Positions 9,373 to 17,834 are shown, numbered from the stretch's first letter. The stretch is DNA of 64,000 nt from JAHECE01 sp963780675 (GCA_963780675.1 CAWACR010000006.1:1-64000); one strand, 5' to 3'. The notes: generated from the sequence alone by a model not told the origin. Translations and numbers: made by a program.

Positions 9373-9750
9373 GCGGACGCTCCCCTGCTCTGCTTGTCAC
9401 GCGGATGTAGTACCCGCCCGGGTCCAGGACCCGGAAGCCCTCCAGACCCCAGGGCCGGCGGACCAGCCCCTCCTCGAGCGGCCAGCCCGCGGCGACCACC
9501 CGGTCCAGCTCCGCGGCCACGTCGTCGACCTCCAGGACGATCTCGACACCCGTCGGCGGGCGCCGCCACCCGCAACCCCCCGCTCGCGCCGGGCCGCGCC
9601 GACCCGCACGGCGTCACGCTCCAGAGCGACGTACTGCTCCGCTTCGCCGCGCTGGTCCACCACGAGGCGGAACCCCAGCACCCGCACGTAGAAGTCGACC
9701 GCGGCATCGAGATCCTCGGGAAGGACCTCGAACCGCACACTCATCCCCAT
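9369..9750 (-). pseudogene. VOC-family (glyoxalase/bleomycin-resistance fold) protein, frameshifted
   Basis: The N-terminal frame reads MSVRFEVLPEDLDAAVDFYV with RVLGFRLVVDQ and AEQYVALERDAVRVGAA, typical of the first beta-alpha-beta-beta-beta module of VOC proteins. The second module, PPTGVEIVLEVDDVAAELDR, VVAAGWPL, WGLEGFRVLDPGGYYIRVT, is in another frame. The change is near 9555-9560. The metal-binding or substrate residues cannot be assigned. The intact protein would be about 125 residues. A second frame change may put the C-terminus in a third frame, ending at 9369. The start is ATG at 9744 or 9750. Function in the family ranges from drug binding to dioxygenases; nothing here selects one. 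Confidence 0.7.
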
Positions 9751-9825
9751 CCCACAGGGTGTGATTCCGCGCGACCCCGCCGACCCCCAGCACAGCCACC
9801 GTCCGCGACCCGGCCGGTGGTGCGC

Positions 9826-10078
9826 CGGTGGTGACGACGGTGACGACCCCTCGCCGGAGGAGTTCAGTCCGGGACGCTACCGACGCTGCGCCACGTCCCG
9901 GCCGGAGGTGGTGGTTGTCACCGCCTGGCAGGGGTATCGGCGCAGTTCAACGGCGCGCGGTGACCATGGTGACGATGGTGACAACATTCCGGGCGCAGCT
10001 CACATGTGCACCGCAGACGTCCGAGCCGGGGCGAGCATCAGGCGCTGGGCGCCGTCGTCGGCTGTGGCGGTCTCAGCC
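9826..10078. repeat. Dispersed direct repeat, copy 1
   Basis: This intergenic segment is closely similar to 18102-18397 and in the same orientation. Shared blocks include GTGACGACGGTGACGACCCC, GGGGTATCGGCGCAG, ATGGTGACGATGGTGACAAC and CGTCGTCGGCTGTGGCGG. Copy 1 lacks about 45 bp that copy 2 carries. The repeated GTGAC units resemble a cluster of binding sites. No gene is supported within it. Confidence 0.75.
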
Positions 10079-10720
10079 CCAGAACACCCCGGCCCGGTCC
10101 TGCTCGACCGCGCCCAAGTGATCCTCGAACCCCGTTCCCGCGTCGTCGGCGTCGTAGGGACGCCAGCGCCCGTACCGGTCGGACCACCACAGACTCCAGG
10201 TGCCCGAGGCGTCGAGGCGGAACTGCGCGCACCCTCGCCGGGTCCAGGTCCCGCGCCCGTCCGGGCCCGGCCAGCGCCGCTCGACGAGCGTCAACGTCCG
10301 ACCGCGGCGTTTGACCTCCAGCTCGACCTCGAGGCGGGCAGGCTCGGGGATCCGGGCCTCGCACCACTGCGTCAACCGGCGGGCCGCCGCATCCAGCGCC
10401 CCGCCGCCCGCAGGCTCGACCAGTCGCAGGTGGACCCGGGGTCGGCCGGTCACCTCCTCCACCGCCCGGCCCAGCGCCCCGGCGTCCTGCTCCACGCGCC
10501 CGAGCTTCTCCAGCAGGTAGTCCAGGGCGTCGAACCCCGGGCGGGCGTCGAGCTCACCATCGAACGCGGCCGCCGCCTTGAGCAGGTTCTGCTCGACCTC
10601 ACCCAACAACCGGGAGAACCGGTCCGCCAGCTCCCCGAGCTCAGCCGCCGCCACCGACCCCGGCGTCACCCGCCGCCGCTGCGCCGCCCGCGCCAACCGC
10701 GCCTCTAGGTCATCGTCCAC
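10073..10720 (-). CDS. DUF3024-like domain protein
   Basis: The 215-residue product has a helical N-terminal half (LADRFSRLLGEVEQNLLKAA) and a C-terminal half with LEVELEVKRRGRTLTLVERR, GTWTRRGCAQFRLDASGTW and SLWWSDRYGRWRPYD. The latter pattern (strand, E-RR, W-R-Q-F/Y, WxLxWxDRNGRW) matches DUF3024, a small domain of unknown function in actinobacteria. The start is GTG at 10720. The 3' end of the coding region abuts the dispersed repeat at 9826-10078, and its last codons overlap it slightly. No operon partner is evident. Domain assignment is by recall. Confidence 0.65.
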   Translation of the reverse strand: MDDDLEARLARAAQRRRVTPGSVAAAELGELADRFSRLLGEVEQNLLKAAAAFDGELDARPGFDALDYLLEKLGRVEQDAGALGRAVEEVTGRPRVHLRLVEPAGGGALDAAARRLTQWCEARIPEPARLEVELEVKRRGRTLTLVERRWPGPDGRGTWTRRGCAQFRLDASGTWSLWWSDRYGRWRPYDADDAGTGFEDHLGAVEQDRAGVFWG

Positions 10721-11383
10721 ACGCCGAAGTCAACCAGCGCCCGCCCGCGACACGGGGAACCCCGCGCGCCGCTGCGTGGCGGACGGGTGGGATCTGGCCG
10801 CCCGCGCCCCCGCCAGTCCTGGCCAACCTCGCCCCGCGCGGGGCCCTGGCCTGCACAAACGATGCAGCGAGGAACGCTCGCGGGCCATCTCTGGTTACGC
10901 CCGCGTGCCCACTCGACGTGCGAGCTGGTGCTCAAGGCTTGAAGGCCTTGGGTCTTGCCCCATGGGCGCGGCCCCGTGACAACCCCGGGCACCGCCGTCT
11001 GGGCTTGTCACCACCGCCGTCACCCCAAGGCCCCAGGGTGTCTCTGGATGCTCCACGACCCAGCGCGATATGCCACGAATCGCCTCCTGACCAGCGGCTA
11101 CGCGCATCGCCACGCACCCCGATGCACCCACCTGTTCCCACTTCCCTCGACGTGGCTTCCTGCCACCCAGGCTGACACCGGTTCGGCCGGTCAAACAGGC
11201 CCTCCCCTTACCCCTCTCGACGGGGTCGTGCTACCTCGCGTCCAGGGTTGAGACCGAGGGGTCGAGCTGGTCGGGGGCGGGGATCGCGGAAGGCACGTGC
11301 CTCCGCGGGCTGCGCGGGGAGATCGGCTGCTCGCCGGCCCATCCCTGGCCCGCGCCTCGGCGGCACCCGAAGACGTCGCCCGG
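10721..11383. other. Intergenic region with a partial dispersed repeat
   Basis: No gene is supported. Bases 10976-11024 contain GTGACAACCCCGGGC and, 20 bp later, TTGTCACCACC, matching the hairpin-forming part of the repeat copy at 18187-18235. A segment near 11091-11117 (CTACGCGCATCGCCACGCAC) resembles 24017-24037. These shared pieces suggest the region was shuffled with the other intergenic regions of the island. Confidence 0.5.
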
Positions 11384-12271
11384 TCAGTCGGTTGCAGCCG
11401 CCGGCGCGCTCTGTGTCTCGGTGTCGAGGGTCGCGGCCCAAGACGCGAGGAGAGCCAGGTTGTCGGCGGAGGGCGTGCCGGGCTCGGCGGTGTAGACGAG
11501 CATCGTCAGGCCGGGGTCGGCGGGCAGCTGCAGGGTGTCGTAGGTCAGCTCGAGGCGGCCGACGGCGGGGTGGTGGACCACCTTGCGCCCGGTGCGGTGC
11601 AGCCGCACGTTGTGCGCGGCCCAGCGAGTGCGGAACTCCTCGCTGCGGGTGGACAGCTCCCCGACTAGTTCCGTGAGCGACTTGTCGTAGGGGTTGCGCC
11701 CCGCGAGGCCGCGCAGGATGCCGACGGTGTCGTCGGCAGCCCGCTCCCAGTCGTCCCAGAAGTCCCTGGCCGCGGGGTCGAGGAAGGTGAAGCGGGCGTT
11801 GTTGGCCGGGCGGTCGGGTTCGGCGAACACCGGGGCGTACAACGCCCGGCCGAGGCGGTTCGTCGCGAGTAGGTCGAGCCGGTCGTTGCGCACGGCGGCG
11901 GGCGCCCCGGTCATCGCGTCGAGCATCGCCTGGATGCTCGGGCGGACGCGGGCCGGGGCCGTGCGTCGTCGCGCCTTCGCCGGCGTGGCCGCGGCGGCCC
12001 GGGCCAGGTTGCGCAGGTGAAGACGCTCGGCCTCGTCCAGGTGCAGCGCGCCGGCGATCGCCTCCAGGACGGAGTCCGAGACCCCGGCCAGGTTCCCCCG
12101 CTCCAGGCGGGTGTAGTAATCCACCGAGACCCCGGCGAGCATCGCGACCTCTTCCCGGCGCAGCCCCGGCACACGCCGGTTAGCGCCGTAGGCGGGCAGC
12201 CCGGCCTCTTGCGGCGTGATCCTCGCGCGCCGCGAGGCCAGGAAGTCCTTGATCTCGTCCCGGTTGTCCAT
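11384..12271 (-). CDS. XRE-family transcriptional regulator with MmyB-like ligand-binding domain
   Basis: The 295-residue product starts MDNRDEIKDFLASRRARITP and has an HTH in RRVPGLRREEVAMLAGVSVD with YYTRLERGNLAGVSDSVLEA (about residues 30-75). The remainder (LLATNRLGRALYAPV, NNARFTFLDPAARDFWDDW, LVGELSTRSEEFRTRWAAHN, HHPAVGRLELTYDTLQLPAD) matches the MmyB-like C-terminal domain of many actinobacterial regulators, which often sit beside oxidoreductase genes. It is divergent from the redox operon at 12470. A 26-bp sequence at 12311-12336 between the genes recurs upstream of the alcohol dehydrogenase and is the likely operator. The frame is open far upstream, but ATG at 12271 starts the conserved region. 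Confidence 0.85.
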   Translation of the reverse strand: MDNRDEIKDFLASRRARITPQEAGLPAYGANRRVPGLRREEVAMLAGVSVDYYTRLERGNLAGVSDSVLEAIAGALHLDEAERLHLRNLARAAAATPAKARRRTAPARVRPSIQAMLDAMTGAPAAVRNDRLDLLATNRLGRALYAPVFAEPDRPANNARFTFLDPAARDFWDDWERAADDTVGILRGLAGRNPYDKSLTELVGELSTRSEEFRTRWAAHNVRLHRTGRKVVHHPAVGRLELTYDTLQLPADPGLTMLVYTAEPGTPSADNLALLASWAATLDTETQSAPAAATD

Positions 12272-12310
12272 GACCACGACGGTACGACCGCCATCCCCCC
12301 GCCTGGCAGG

Positions 12311-12336
12311 CCCTGGCAGTACCTGGATCAGCAGGG
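12311..12336. promoter_or_regulatory. Putative operator, copy 1
   Basis: This 26-bp sequence, running from CCCTGGCAGTACC to ATCAGCAGGG, is identical to 14116-14141. Its ends CCCTG and CAGGG are inverted repeats. It lies between the divergent XRE regulator and the first redox gene. A shared noncoding element before two transcription units next to a regulator gene is best explained as that regulator's binding site. Confidence 0.65.
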
Positions 12337-12469
12337 CCTTCCTCGCGGGAGGTCGGGGCACGACCGTTGAAGGGCAGAGGAGGCCGGGGCGTGACTGCGG
12401 GCGTGACCCGTCGTCCTCCCCAGTCCGAACGCGCTGCCTGTCGGAGCGCTCATCAGGAGGAGACAACGC

Positions 12470-13252
12470 ATGGCCGTCAGCGAGGAAGCCCGCGCGAATC
12501 ACGACCGGATGTTCCCCGGTCATGTCTCTACCTTGGCCCGGACGGACCCGGACCTGGTCGAGTACTTCGACAACTTCGCCTTCGACGAGGTGCTGCGGCA
12601 CGGGGACCTGAACGAACGGACCCGGCTGATGGTCCAGCTCGCGGCGATCATCGCTGCGCAGGCGCTGGCCGAGTACCGGGTGATGCTCGGTGCGGCGCTG
12701 AGCGTCGGGGTGAGCCCGGTAGAGGTCAAGGAGATCGTCTACCAGGCCGTGACGTACGTGGGCATGCCCCGGGCCTTCGACTTCCTGCACGCCACGAACG
12801 ACGTCCTGGCCGAGCGGGGCGTCGAGCTGCCCCTGCCCTCGCAGTCGACCACCACCCCCGAGACGCGCGCGGCCCTGGGCCGTGCGGTTCAGGAGGAGGC
12901 CATCGGGGCCGACGTCGTGGCCCACCTGTACGCCTCCGCCCCGGCCGACGAGCTCCACATCCAGCACTACCTCTCGGCGAACTGCTTCGGTGACCACTAC
13001 ACCCGCACCGGCCTCGACCTGCCCACACGTGAGCTGCTGACCTTCGCGATGCTCGTCGCGATGGGCGGCTGCGACCCGCAAGTCCGCGGGCACGTCGGGG
13101 CGAACCTGCGGGTGGGCAACGACCGGGCCCGACTCATCGACGTGATCACGCAGTTGCTGCCCTTCATCGGCTACCCCCGCGCCCTCAACGGACTGCGCGC
13201 CGTCGACGACGTCGCCCCCGCCGCCACCACGAGCACCACGGACGCCCGATGA
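12470..13252 (+). CDS. Carboxymuconolactone decarboxylase-family protein
   Basis: The 260-residue protein has two AhpD-like modules. The first is around LNERTRLMVQLAAIIAAQAL and LGAALSVGVSPVEVKEIVYQ, the second around LPTRELLTFAMLVAMGGCDP and VRGHVGANLRVGNDRARLID. CMD proteins include gamma-carboxymuconolactone decarboxylase and alkylhydroperoxidase-like thiol enzymes. The CxxC of AhpD is absent, so a peroxidase role is not supported. An AGGAGG lies at 12454-12461 before the ATG at 12470. Its stop overlaps the ATG of the next gene by 4 nt (ATGA), so it is the first gene of a coupled pair. The operator-like sequence is 130 bp upstream. Confidence 0.8.
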   Translation: MAVSEEARANHDRMFPGHVSTLARTDPDLVEYFDNFAFDEVLRHGDLNERTRLMVQLAAIIAAQALAEYRVMLGAALSVGVSPVEVKEIVYQAVTYVGMPRAFDFLHATNDVLAERGVELPLPSQSTTTPETRAALGRAVQEEAIGADVVAHLYASAPADELHIQHYLSANCFGDHYTRTGLDLPTRELLTFAMLVAMGGCDPQVRGHVGANLRVGNDRARLIDVITQLLPFIGYPRALNGLRAVDDVAPAATTSTTDAR

Positions 13253-14034
13253 GCGCCCGGCCCACGACCGTGCTCGTCATCGGCGCGACGGGCAGCGTCG
13301 GGCGGCTCGTGGTCGCCGAGGCCCTGAGCGAGGGCTACACCGTTCGGGCGCTGGTCCGCGACCCCGAACAGGCCCAAGCGCTGCCACCGCAGGCGCAGAT
13401 CGTCGTCGGTGACCTCACCCGAGCGGAGAGCCTCACCGAGGCGGTGGCCGGCGTCGACGCCGTGGTGTTCACCCACGGCGCCCGCGGGACCAAGGCCGCG
13501 ATGGAGGCCGTCGACTACGGCGGGGTGCGCAACGCGCTGCACGCCCTTGGGTCCAGGCCGGCTCGCATCGCGCTGATGACCGCGATCGGCGTCACCAACC
13601 GCACCGGCGCATACAACCGCCGCACCGGGGGGCCTGACTGGAAGCGCCGCTCGGAGCGGCTCGTCCGCGCGAGCGGACGTCCGTACACGATCGTGCGGCC
13701 CGGCTGGTTCGACTACAACGGCCCCCACGACCACCGCCTCGTTCTGCTCCAGGGCGACACCCGCCAGGCCGGTGACCCCAGCGACGGCGCCGTCTCCCGT
13801 CGCCAGATCGCCCAGGTCCTCGTGCGAAGCCTCGCCTCCGCGGCGGCCGACCACACGACGTTCGAACTGGTCGCCGACCGCGGCCCCGCACCCGAGGACC
13901 TCGACACCCTGTTCGCGGCGCTGGAGGCAGACCCACCAGGCAGCCTGGACGCGGTCCGCGACACCCCGAACATGCCGCTGGAGGGGGAACCGCGCCGTGT
14001 CCGTGAGGACCTCGAATCGCTTTCGGCCACCTGA
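13249..14034 (+). CDS. NAD(P)-binding NmrA/atypical SDR protein
   Basis: The 261-residue product begins with a Rossmann nucleotide-binding motif VLVIGATGSVGRLVVAEAL (residues 9-27), then VRALVRDPEQA and VVGDLTRAESLTEAVAGVDA, which is the NmrA/atypical SDR layout. SERLVRASGRPYTIVRPGWF is the usual substrate-domain segment of this group; there is no classical YxxxK. Such proteins act as quinone or flavin reductases, epimerases or redox sensors. It overlaps the preceding CMD gene by 4 nt and is in the operon controlled from the 12311 region. Substrate unknown. Confidence 0.85.
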   Translation: MSARPTTVLVIGATGSVGRLVVAEALSEGYTVRALVRDPEQAQALPPQAQIVVGDLTRAESLTEAVAGVDAVVFTHGARGTKAAMEAVDYGGVRNALHALGSRPARIALMTAIGVTNRTGAYNRRTGGPDWKRRSERLVRASGRPYTIVRPGWFDYNGPHDHRLVLLQGDTRQAGDPSDGAVSRRQIAQVLVRSLASAAADHTTFELVADRGPAPEDLDTLFAALEADPPGSLDAVRDTPNMPLEGEPRRVREDLESLSAT

Positions 14035-14115
14035 GAGATCTGCTCTGTCACCCGGCGGTGGGCTCCGGATCCCCTCGCGCCGATCCGGGCCTCGACGGCG
14101 CCCCGGGACAGGGGG

Positions 14116-14141
14116 CCCTGGCAGTACCTGGATCAGCAGGG
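14116..14141. promoter_or_regulatory. Putative operator, copy 2
   Basis: Exact 26-bp copy of 12311-12336, located 90-115 bp upstream of the alcohol dehydrogenase ATG (14231) and 82 bp after the SDR stop. The next few bases (GACTCCCTC here, CCTTCCTC there) are also similar. It suggests that the dehydrogenase and downstream genes have their own promoter under the same regulator. Confidence 0.65.
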
Positions 14142-14230
14142 ACTCCCTCACCCGGGCGAACCGAGCTTCCATGGACACAGGCGACAGGTCCCGGATCATC
14201 GGGTCCGTCCACACACCAAGGAGTGATTGC

Positions 14231-15253
14231 ATGCGTGCAACGTTCATGTACGGCGCCGGCGACGTCCGGGTCGAGGACGTCCCGGACCCGAGGATCCAGG
14301 CGCCGACGGACGCCGTCGTGCGGGTGGTCCGCGCGTGCGTGTGCGGGTCCGACCTGCACCCCTACCGCGGGATGCCGGCCTCGGAGCAGGGCGCACCGAT
14401 GGGTCACGAGTTCATCGGGATCATCGAGGAAGTCGGCTCGGAGGTGACGAACCTCGCCGCCGGCGACTTCGTCATCTCCCCCTTCGCGTTCCAGGACAAC
14501 ACCTGCGTCTACTGCCGCGAGGGCGTGCAGACCTCCTGCGTCAACGGCGGCTGGTACGGATCCGGCGACGTCGGCGGAACCCAGGCCGAGGCCGTGCGCG
14601 TCCCGCAGGCCGCCGGCACCCTGGTCAAGGTCCCCGCCGGGGTCGACGAATCGCTCTACGCCTCCCTGCTCACCCTGTCCGACGTGTTCCTCACCGGCCA
14701 CCACGCAGCGGTGACCGGGCGGGTGGCGCCAGGCAAGATCGTCACGGTCATCGGTGACGGCGCCGTCGGCCTGGGCGCGGTCCTGGGCGCCGAGCAGATC
14801 ATCCTGATGGGCCGCCACCGGGCGCGCACCGACCTGGGCCGTGAGTTCGGCGCCACCGACGTCGTCGCCGACCGCGGCGCCGACGGCATCGCCGCGGTGA
14901 TGGACCTCACCGGCGGGTACGGCTCGCACGTGGTCCTGGAGGCCGTCGGGCACATGCCCGCGTACGTGCAGGCCTACGGCGTCGTCCGTCCCGGCGGGGT
15001 CATCTCCCGTGTCGGTGTGCCCCAGTACGGGGAGGCGCCCGTGGGTTTTGGCTCGCTGTTCGGCAAGAACGCGACCCTCACCGGTGGCCCGGCACCTGTG
15101 CGGAACTACATCGAGGACGTCCTGCCCGACGTGCTCTCCGGTGCCATCGACCCCGGCAAGGTCTTCGACGCCGAGGTCGGGCTCGACGACGTCGCCGAGG
15201 CCTACCGGCTCATGGACACCCGCGAACGACTCAAGGTCATGCTGCGCCCGTGA
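14231..15253 (+). CDS. Zinc-dependent alcohol dehydrogenase
   Basis: This medium-chain dehydrogenase has ACVCGSDLHPYRGM (catalytic zinc Cys), MGHEFIGIIEEVG (zinc His-Glu and GxGxxG-like), NTCVYCREGVQTSC (structural zinc Cys), and the nucleotide site VTVIGDGAVGLGAVL. It should oxidise an alcohol or reduce an aldehyde with NAD(P). The product is 340 residues; the family usually has a few residues more, because the stretch between GAVGL and GAEQIILMGRH looks about five residues shorter than I expect, which may affect the coenzyme helix. The start is ATG at 14231; the frame is open upstream but only this start matches the family N-terminus MRATFMYG. Operator copy 2 lies upstream. Confidence 0.88.
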   Translation: MRATFMYGAGDVRVEDVPDPRIQAPTDAVVRVVRACVCGSDLHPYRGMPASEQGAPMGHEFIGIIEEVGSEVTNLAAGDFVISPFAFQDNTCVYCREGVQTSCVNGGWYGSGDVGGTQAEAVRVPQAAGTLVKVPAGVDESLYASLLTLSDVFLTGHHAAVTGRVAPGKIVTVIGDGAVGLGAVLGAEQIILMGRHRARTDLGREFGATDVVADRGADGIAAVMDLTGGYGSHVVLEAVGHMPAYVQAYGVVRPGGVISRVGVPQYGEAPVGFGSLFGKNATLTGGPAPVRNYIEDVLPDVLSGAIDPGKVFDAEVGLDDVAEAYRLMDTRERLKVMLRP

Positions 15254-15311
15254 CCGGGCGAGCACCGCGCCGCGCGGCTGCGGCGCCCGAACCGAGCCTG
15301 AGGAGGTTCTG

Positions 15312-16163
15312 GTGGAAGACGTCACGTTGAACAACGGGGTGCGGATGCCCGTGCTCGGGTTCGGGGTGTTCCAGGTCCCCGACCCTGCGGAGTGCGAGCG
15401 GACGGTCACAAACGCCCTCGCGGCCGGGTACCGCCTGATCGACACCGCGGCCGCCTACCTCAACGAGGCTGCCGTCGGCCGGGCCATCCGCGCCTCCGCA
15501 GTCCCGCGTGCGGACCTGTTCGTCACCACCAAGGTGTGGGTCCAGGACCACGGTGAACGGGCGACCCGGGAGGCGTGCGCCCGGTCGCTCGAGCGGCTCG
15601 GTCTGGACTACGTGGACCTCTATCTGATCCACCAGCCGTTCGGCGACTACTACGGGGCGTGGCGGGCCATGGAGCAGCTGCTCGGCGAGGGACTCGTCCG
15701 CGCGATCGGCGTGTCCAACTTCTACCCGGACCGACTCGTCGACCTGGTCGACCACAACGAGGTCACGCCCGCGGTCAACCAGATCGAGACCCACCCCTTC
15801 TTCCAGCGCACGGCGGAGCAGGCCCTGATGCGCGCCCACGGCGTTCAGATCGAGTCCTGGGGCCCGTTCGCCGAGGGGCGCAACGGCATGTTCACCCACC
15901 CCGTGCTCACCGCCGTCGCCGCCGCCCACGGCAGGACGGTGGCCCAGGTCGTCCTGCGCTGGCTCGTCCAACGCGGGGTGGTCACGATCCCCAAGTCCGT
16001 GCACCCCGAGCGGATCGCAGAGAACATCGACGTCTTCGGCTTCGAGCTCACCGACGCGGAGATGGCCACGATCGCCGAGCTGGACACCGGCTCCAGCCTC
16101 TTCCTCGACCACCGCGACCCCGACCAGGTCCACCGCCTCGGCACCTGGACGCTCGACGTATGA
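15312..16163 (+). CDS. Aldo/keto reductase
   Basis: The 283-residue product starts VEDVTLNNGVRMPVLGFGVF. The AKR tetrad is visible: LIDTAAAYLNEAAVG (Asp, Tyr), VTTKVWVQD (Lys) and LIHQPFGDYYGAW (His). IPKSVHPERIAENIDVFGF is the NADPH-binding loop. This is the AKR5-like group (2,5-diketo-gluconate reductase relatives) that reduces aldehydes and ketones in the cytosol. GTG at 15312 is chosen because AGGAGG lies at 15301-15306. The gap to the dehydrogenase is 58 bp with no terminator visible, so they are probably co-transcribed. The exact substrate is unknown. Confidence 0.88.
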   Translation: MEDVTLNNGVRMPVLGFGVFQVPDPAECERTVTNALAAGYRLIDTAAAYLNEAAVGRAIRASAVPRADLFVTTKVWVQDHGERATREACARSLERLGLDYVDLYLIHQPFGDYYGAWRAMEQLLGEGLVRAIGVSNFYPDRLVDLVDHNEVTPAVNQIETHPFFQRTAEQALMRAHGVQIESWGPFAEGRNGMFTHPVLTAVAAAHGRTVAQVVLRWLVQRGVVTIPKSVHPERIAENIDVFGFELTDAEMATIAELDTGSSLFLDHRDPDQVHRLGTWTLDV

Positions 16164-16397
16164 GCGACCCGACCCGCACCCGGCTCACGTTCAGGGTCCT
16201 TCAGTCCTCGCCCTCGCACTCGCACTCGCACTCGCTTCCTCCGGGATAGGGAGCGCCGCACGGTGAAGCGACCAACCGACGACGCCGAGACAACCGAGAT
16301 CCTGGCCCGCTACCGCGCCCAGCTCACCGCGATGACTGGCGGTGACACCTCCACCCTGGACGTCATGCCCCGACCACCATCGAGAAGGAGCCGATCC

Positions 16398-16793
16398 ATG
16401 GAGATCCTCGCCAACCCACCCACGGTGAAGGGCCCGGCCCAGTGGTTCACCGGCGACGTGTGGTTCGACGTCGTCGCGGCGCCGCCCGCACCGTCCCGAC
16501 TGCGCGTGAACGTCGTGCGGTTCGCACCCGCCTCGCGCACCTTCTGGCACAAGCACGCGAACGGTCAGATGCTCCGCGTCACCGACGGCGTGGCCCGCGT
16601 CGGTACCCGCGACGGCCGCGTCATAGACGTGCACCCCGGGCAGAGCCTGTGGACGCCGCCCGGGGAGTGGCACTGGCACGGCGCCGGCCCCGACTGCTTC
16701 ATGACCCACCTGGCGATGTGGGAGAGCGGCGACGGCTCCGCCCCGGACACCGAGTGGGCCGAAACGGTCACCGACGAGCAGTACCGCGCCTGA
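16398..16793 (+). CDS. Cupin-domain protein
   Basis: The 131-residue product from ATG 16398 starts MEILANPPTVKGPAQWFTGD and has the two cupin motifs: FWHKHANGQMLRVTDGVARV (His-x-His and Glu-less variant) and WHWHGAGPDCFMTHLAMWES. This is the small single-domain cupin group common beside aldo/keto reductases and CMD proteins, often annotated as quercetin-like or AraC-less cupins. GAAGGAG 8-14 nt upstream supports this start over the in-frame GTG at 16263, which would add 45 residues with no cupin similarity. Metal binding by the His residues is likely. Catalytic role unknown. Confidence 0.8.
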   Translation: MEILANPPTVKGPAQWFTGDVWFDVVAAPPAPSRLRVNVVRFAPASRTFWHKHANGQMLRVTDGVARVGTRDGRVIDVHPGQSLWTPPGEWHWHGAGPDCFMTHLAMWESGDGSAPDTEWAETVTDEQYRA

Positions 16794-16847
16794 GCGCACC
16801 CCAAGACCAGACAGAACCACCCGACCAGACCGACAAGGACAGACAAG

Positions 16848-17834
16848 ATGCACACTCGCACCCTCGGCCAAGGCCTTCAGGTTTCAGCGATCGGCCTCGG
16901 CGCCATGGGTATGTCCCAGGGCTACGGCCCCAACCCCGGCGACCGTGACGCCATGATCGACGTGCTGCGCGGCGCCGTCGAACGCGGCGTCACGCTCATC
17001 GACACCGCCGAGGTCTACGGCCCGTTCGTCAACGAAGAACTCGTCGGGCAGGCGTTGGCCCCGCTCCGCGACCAGGTCGTCATCGCCACGAAGTTCGGGT
17101 TCCGCTACGAGAACGGGCGAACCGCGGGGCTGAGCAGCCGACCCGAGGACATCCGCGCGGCCGCCGACGGGTCGCTGCGCCGGCTCGGCATCGAGACGAT
17201 CGACCTGTACTACCAGCACCGAGTCGACCCGGCCGTCCCGATCGAAGACGTCGCCGGGACCGTCAAGGACCTCATCTCCGCGGGCAAGGTCCGCCACTTC
17301 GGCCTGTCCGAGGCCGGCGCCGGCACGATCCGCCGCGCCCACGCCGTCCACCCCGTCACCGCCGTCCAGTCCGAGTACTCCCTCTGGACCCGCGACCCCG
17401 AACCCGAGGTCCTGCCCACGCTGGCCGAACTGGGCATCGGGTTCGTCCCGTTCAGCCCGCTCGGCAAGGGGTTCCTGACCGGCACCGTGGACCCGACGAC
17501 GACGTTCACCACCGGCGACATCCGCACCACGATCCCCCGCTTCACACCCGAGAACCGGGTCACGAACCAGGCCATCGTCGACCACGTCCGCGCCCTGGCC
17601 GCCGCCAAGGGCGCCACCCCCGGGCAGATCGCCCTCGCCTGGCTCCTCGCCCAGCAGCCCTGGATCGTGCCGATCCCCGGCACCCGCCGCCTCGAACGCA
17701 TCGAGGAGAACCTCGCCGCGACCCGGGTGCCACTCTCCGCCGACGAGGTCGCCGACCTCGACGCCCTCACCACCCGCCTCGGCGTCCACGGCAACCGCTA
17801 CAACGACGCCGGGCTGGCCATGGTCGGCCTCTGA
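16848..17834 (+). CDS. Aldo/keto reductase
   Basis: The 328-residue product begins MHTRTLGQGLQVSAIGLGAM. The catalytic residues are in LIDTAEVYGPFVNEELVG (Asp, Tyr), VIATKFGFRYENG (Lys) and LYYQHRVDPAVPIEDV (His). The C-terminal IPGTRRLERIEENLAAT contacts NADPH. It belongs to the AKR11/YajO-like group. It is the last gene of the redox module, 54 bp after the cupin. Two unrelated AKRs, an ADH, an SDR, a cupin and a CMD protein together indicate handling of reactive carbonyls or a degradation route for an organic compound; the compound cannot be read from sequence. Confidence 0.9.
   Translation: MHTRTLGQGLQVSAIGLGAMGMSQGYGPNPGDRDAMIDVLRGAVERGVTLIDTAEVYGPFVNEELVGQALAPLRDQVVIATKFGFRYENGRTAGLSSRPEDIRAAADGSLRRLGIETIDLYYQHRVDPAVPIEDVAGTVKDLISAGKVRHFGLSEAGAGTIRRAHAVHPVTAVQSEYSLWTRDPEPEVLPTLAELGIGFVPFSPLGKGFLTGTVDPTTTFTTGDIRTTIPRFTPENRVTNQAIVDHVRALAAAKGATPGQIALAWLLAQQPWIVPIPGTRRLERIEENLAATRVPLSADEVADLDALTTRLGVHGNRYNDAGLAMVGL

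Noticed and set aside
11384..13093. 569-residue minus-strand ORF including the XRE regulator
   Set aside because: Its first 270 residues are antisense to the clearly coding CMD gene and have no family similarity. The regulator starts at 12271.
16196..16244. TCGCAC tandem units as a possible regulatory or CRISPR-like array
   Set aside because: Only three or four 6-bp units, no spacers; simple low-complexity sequence after the AKR gene.
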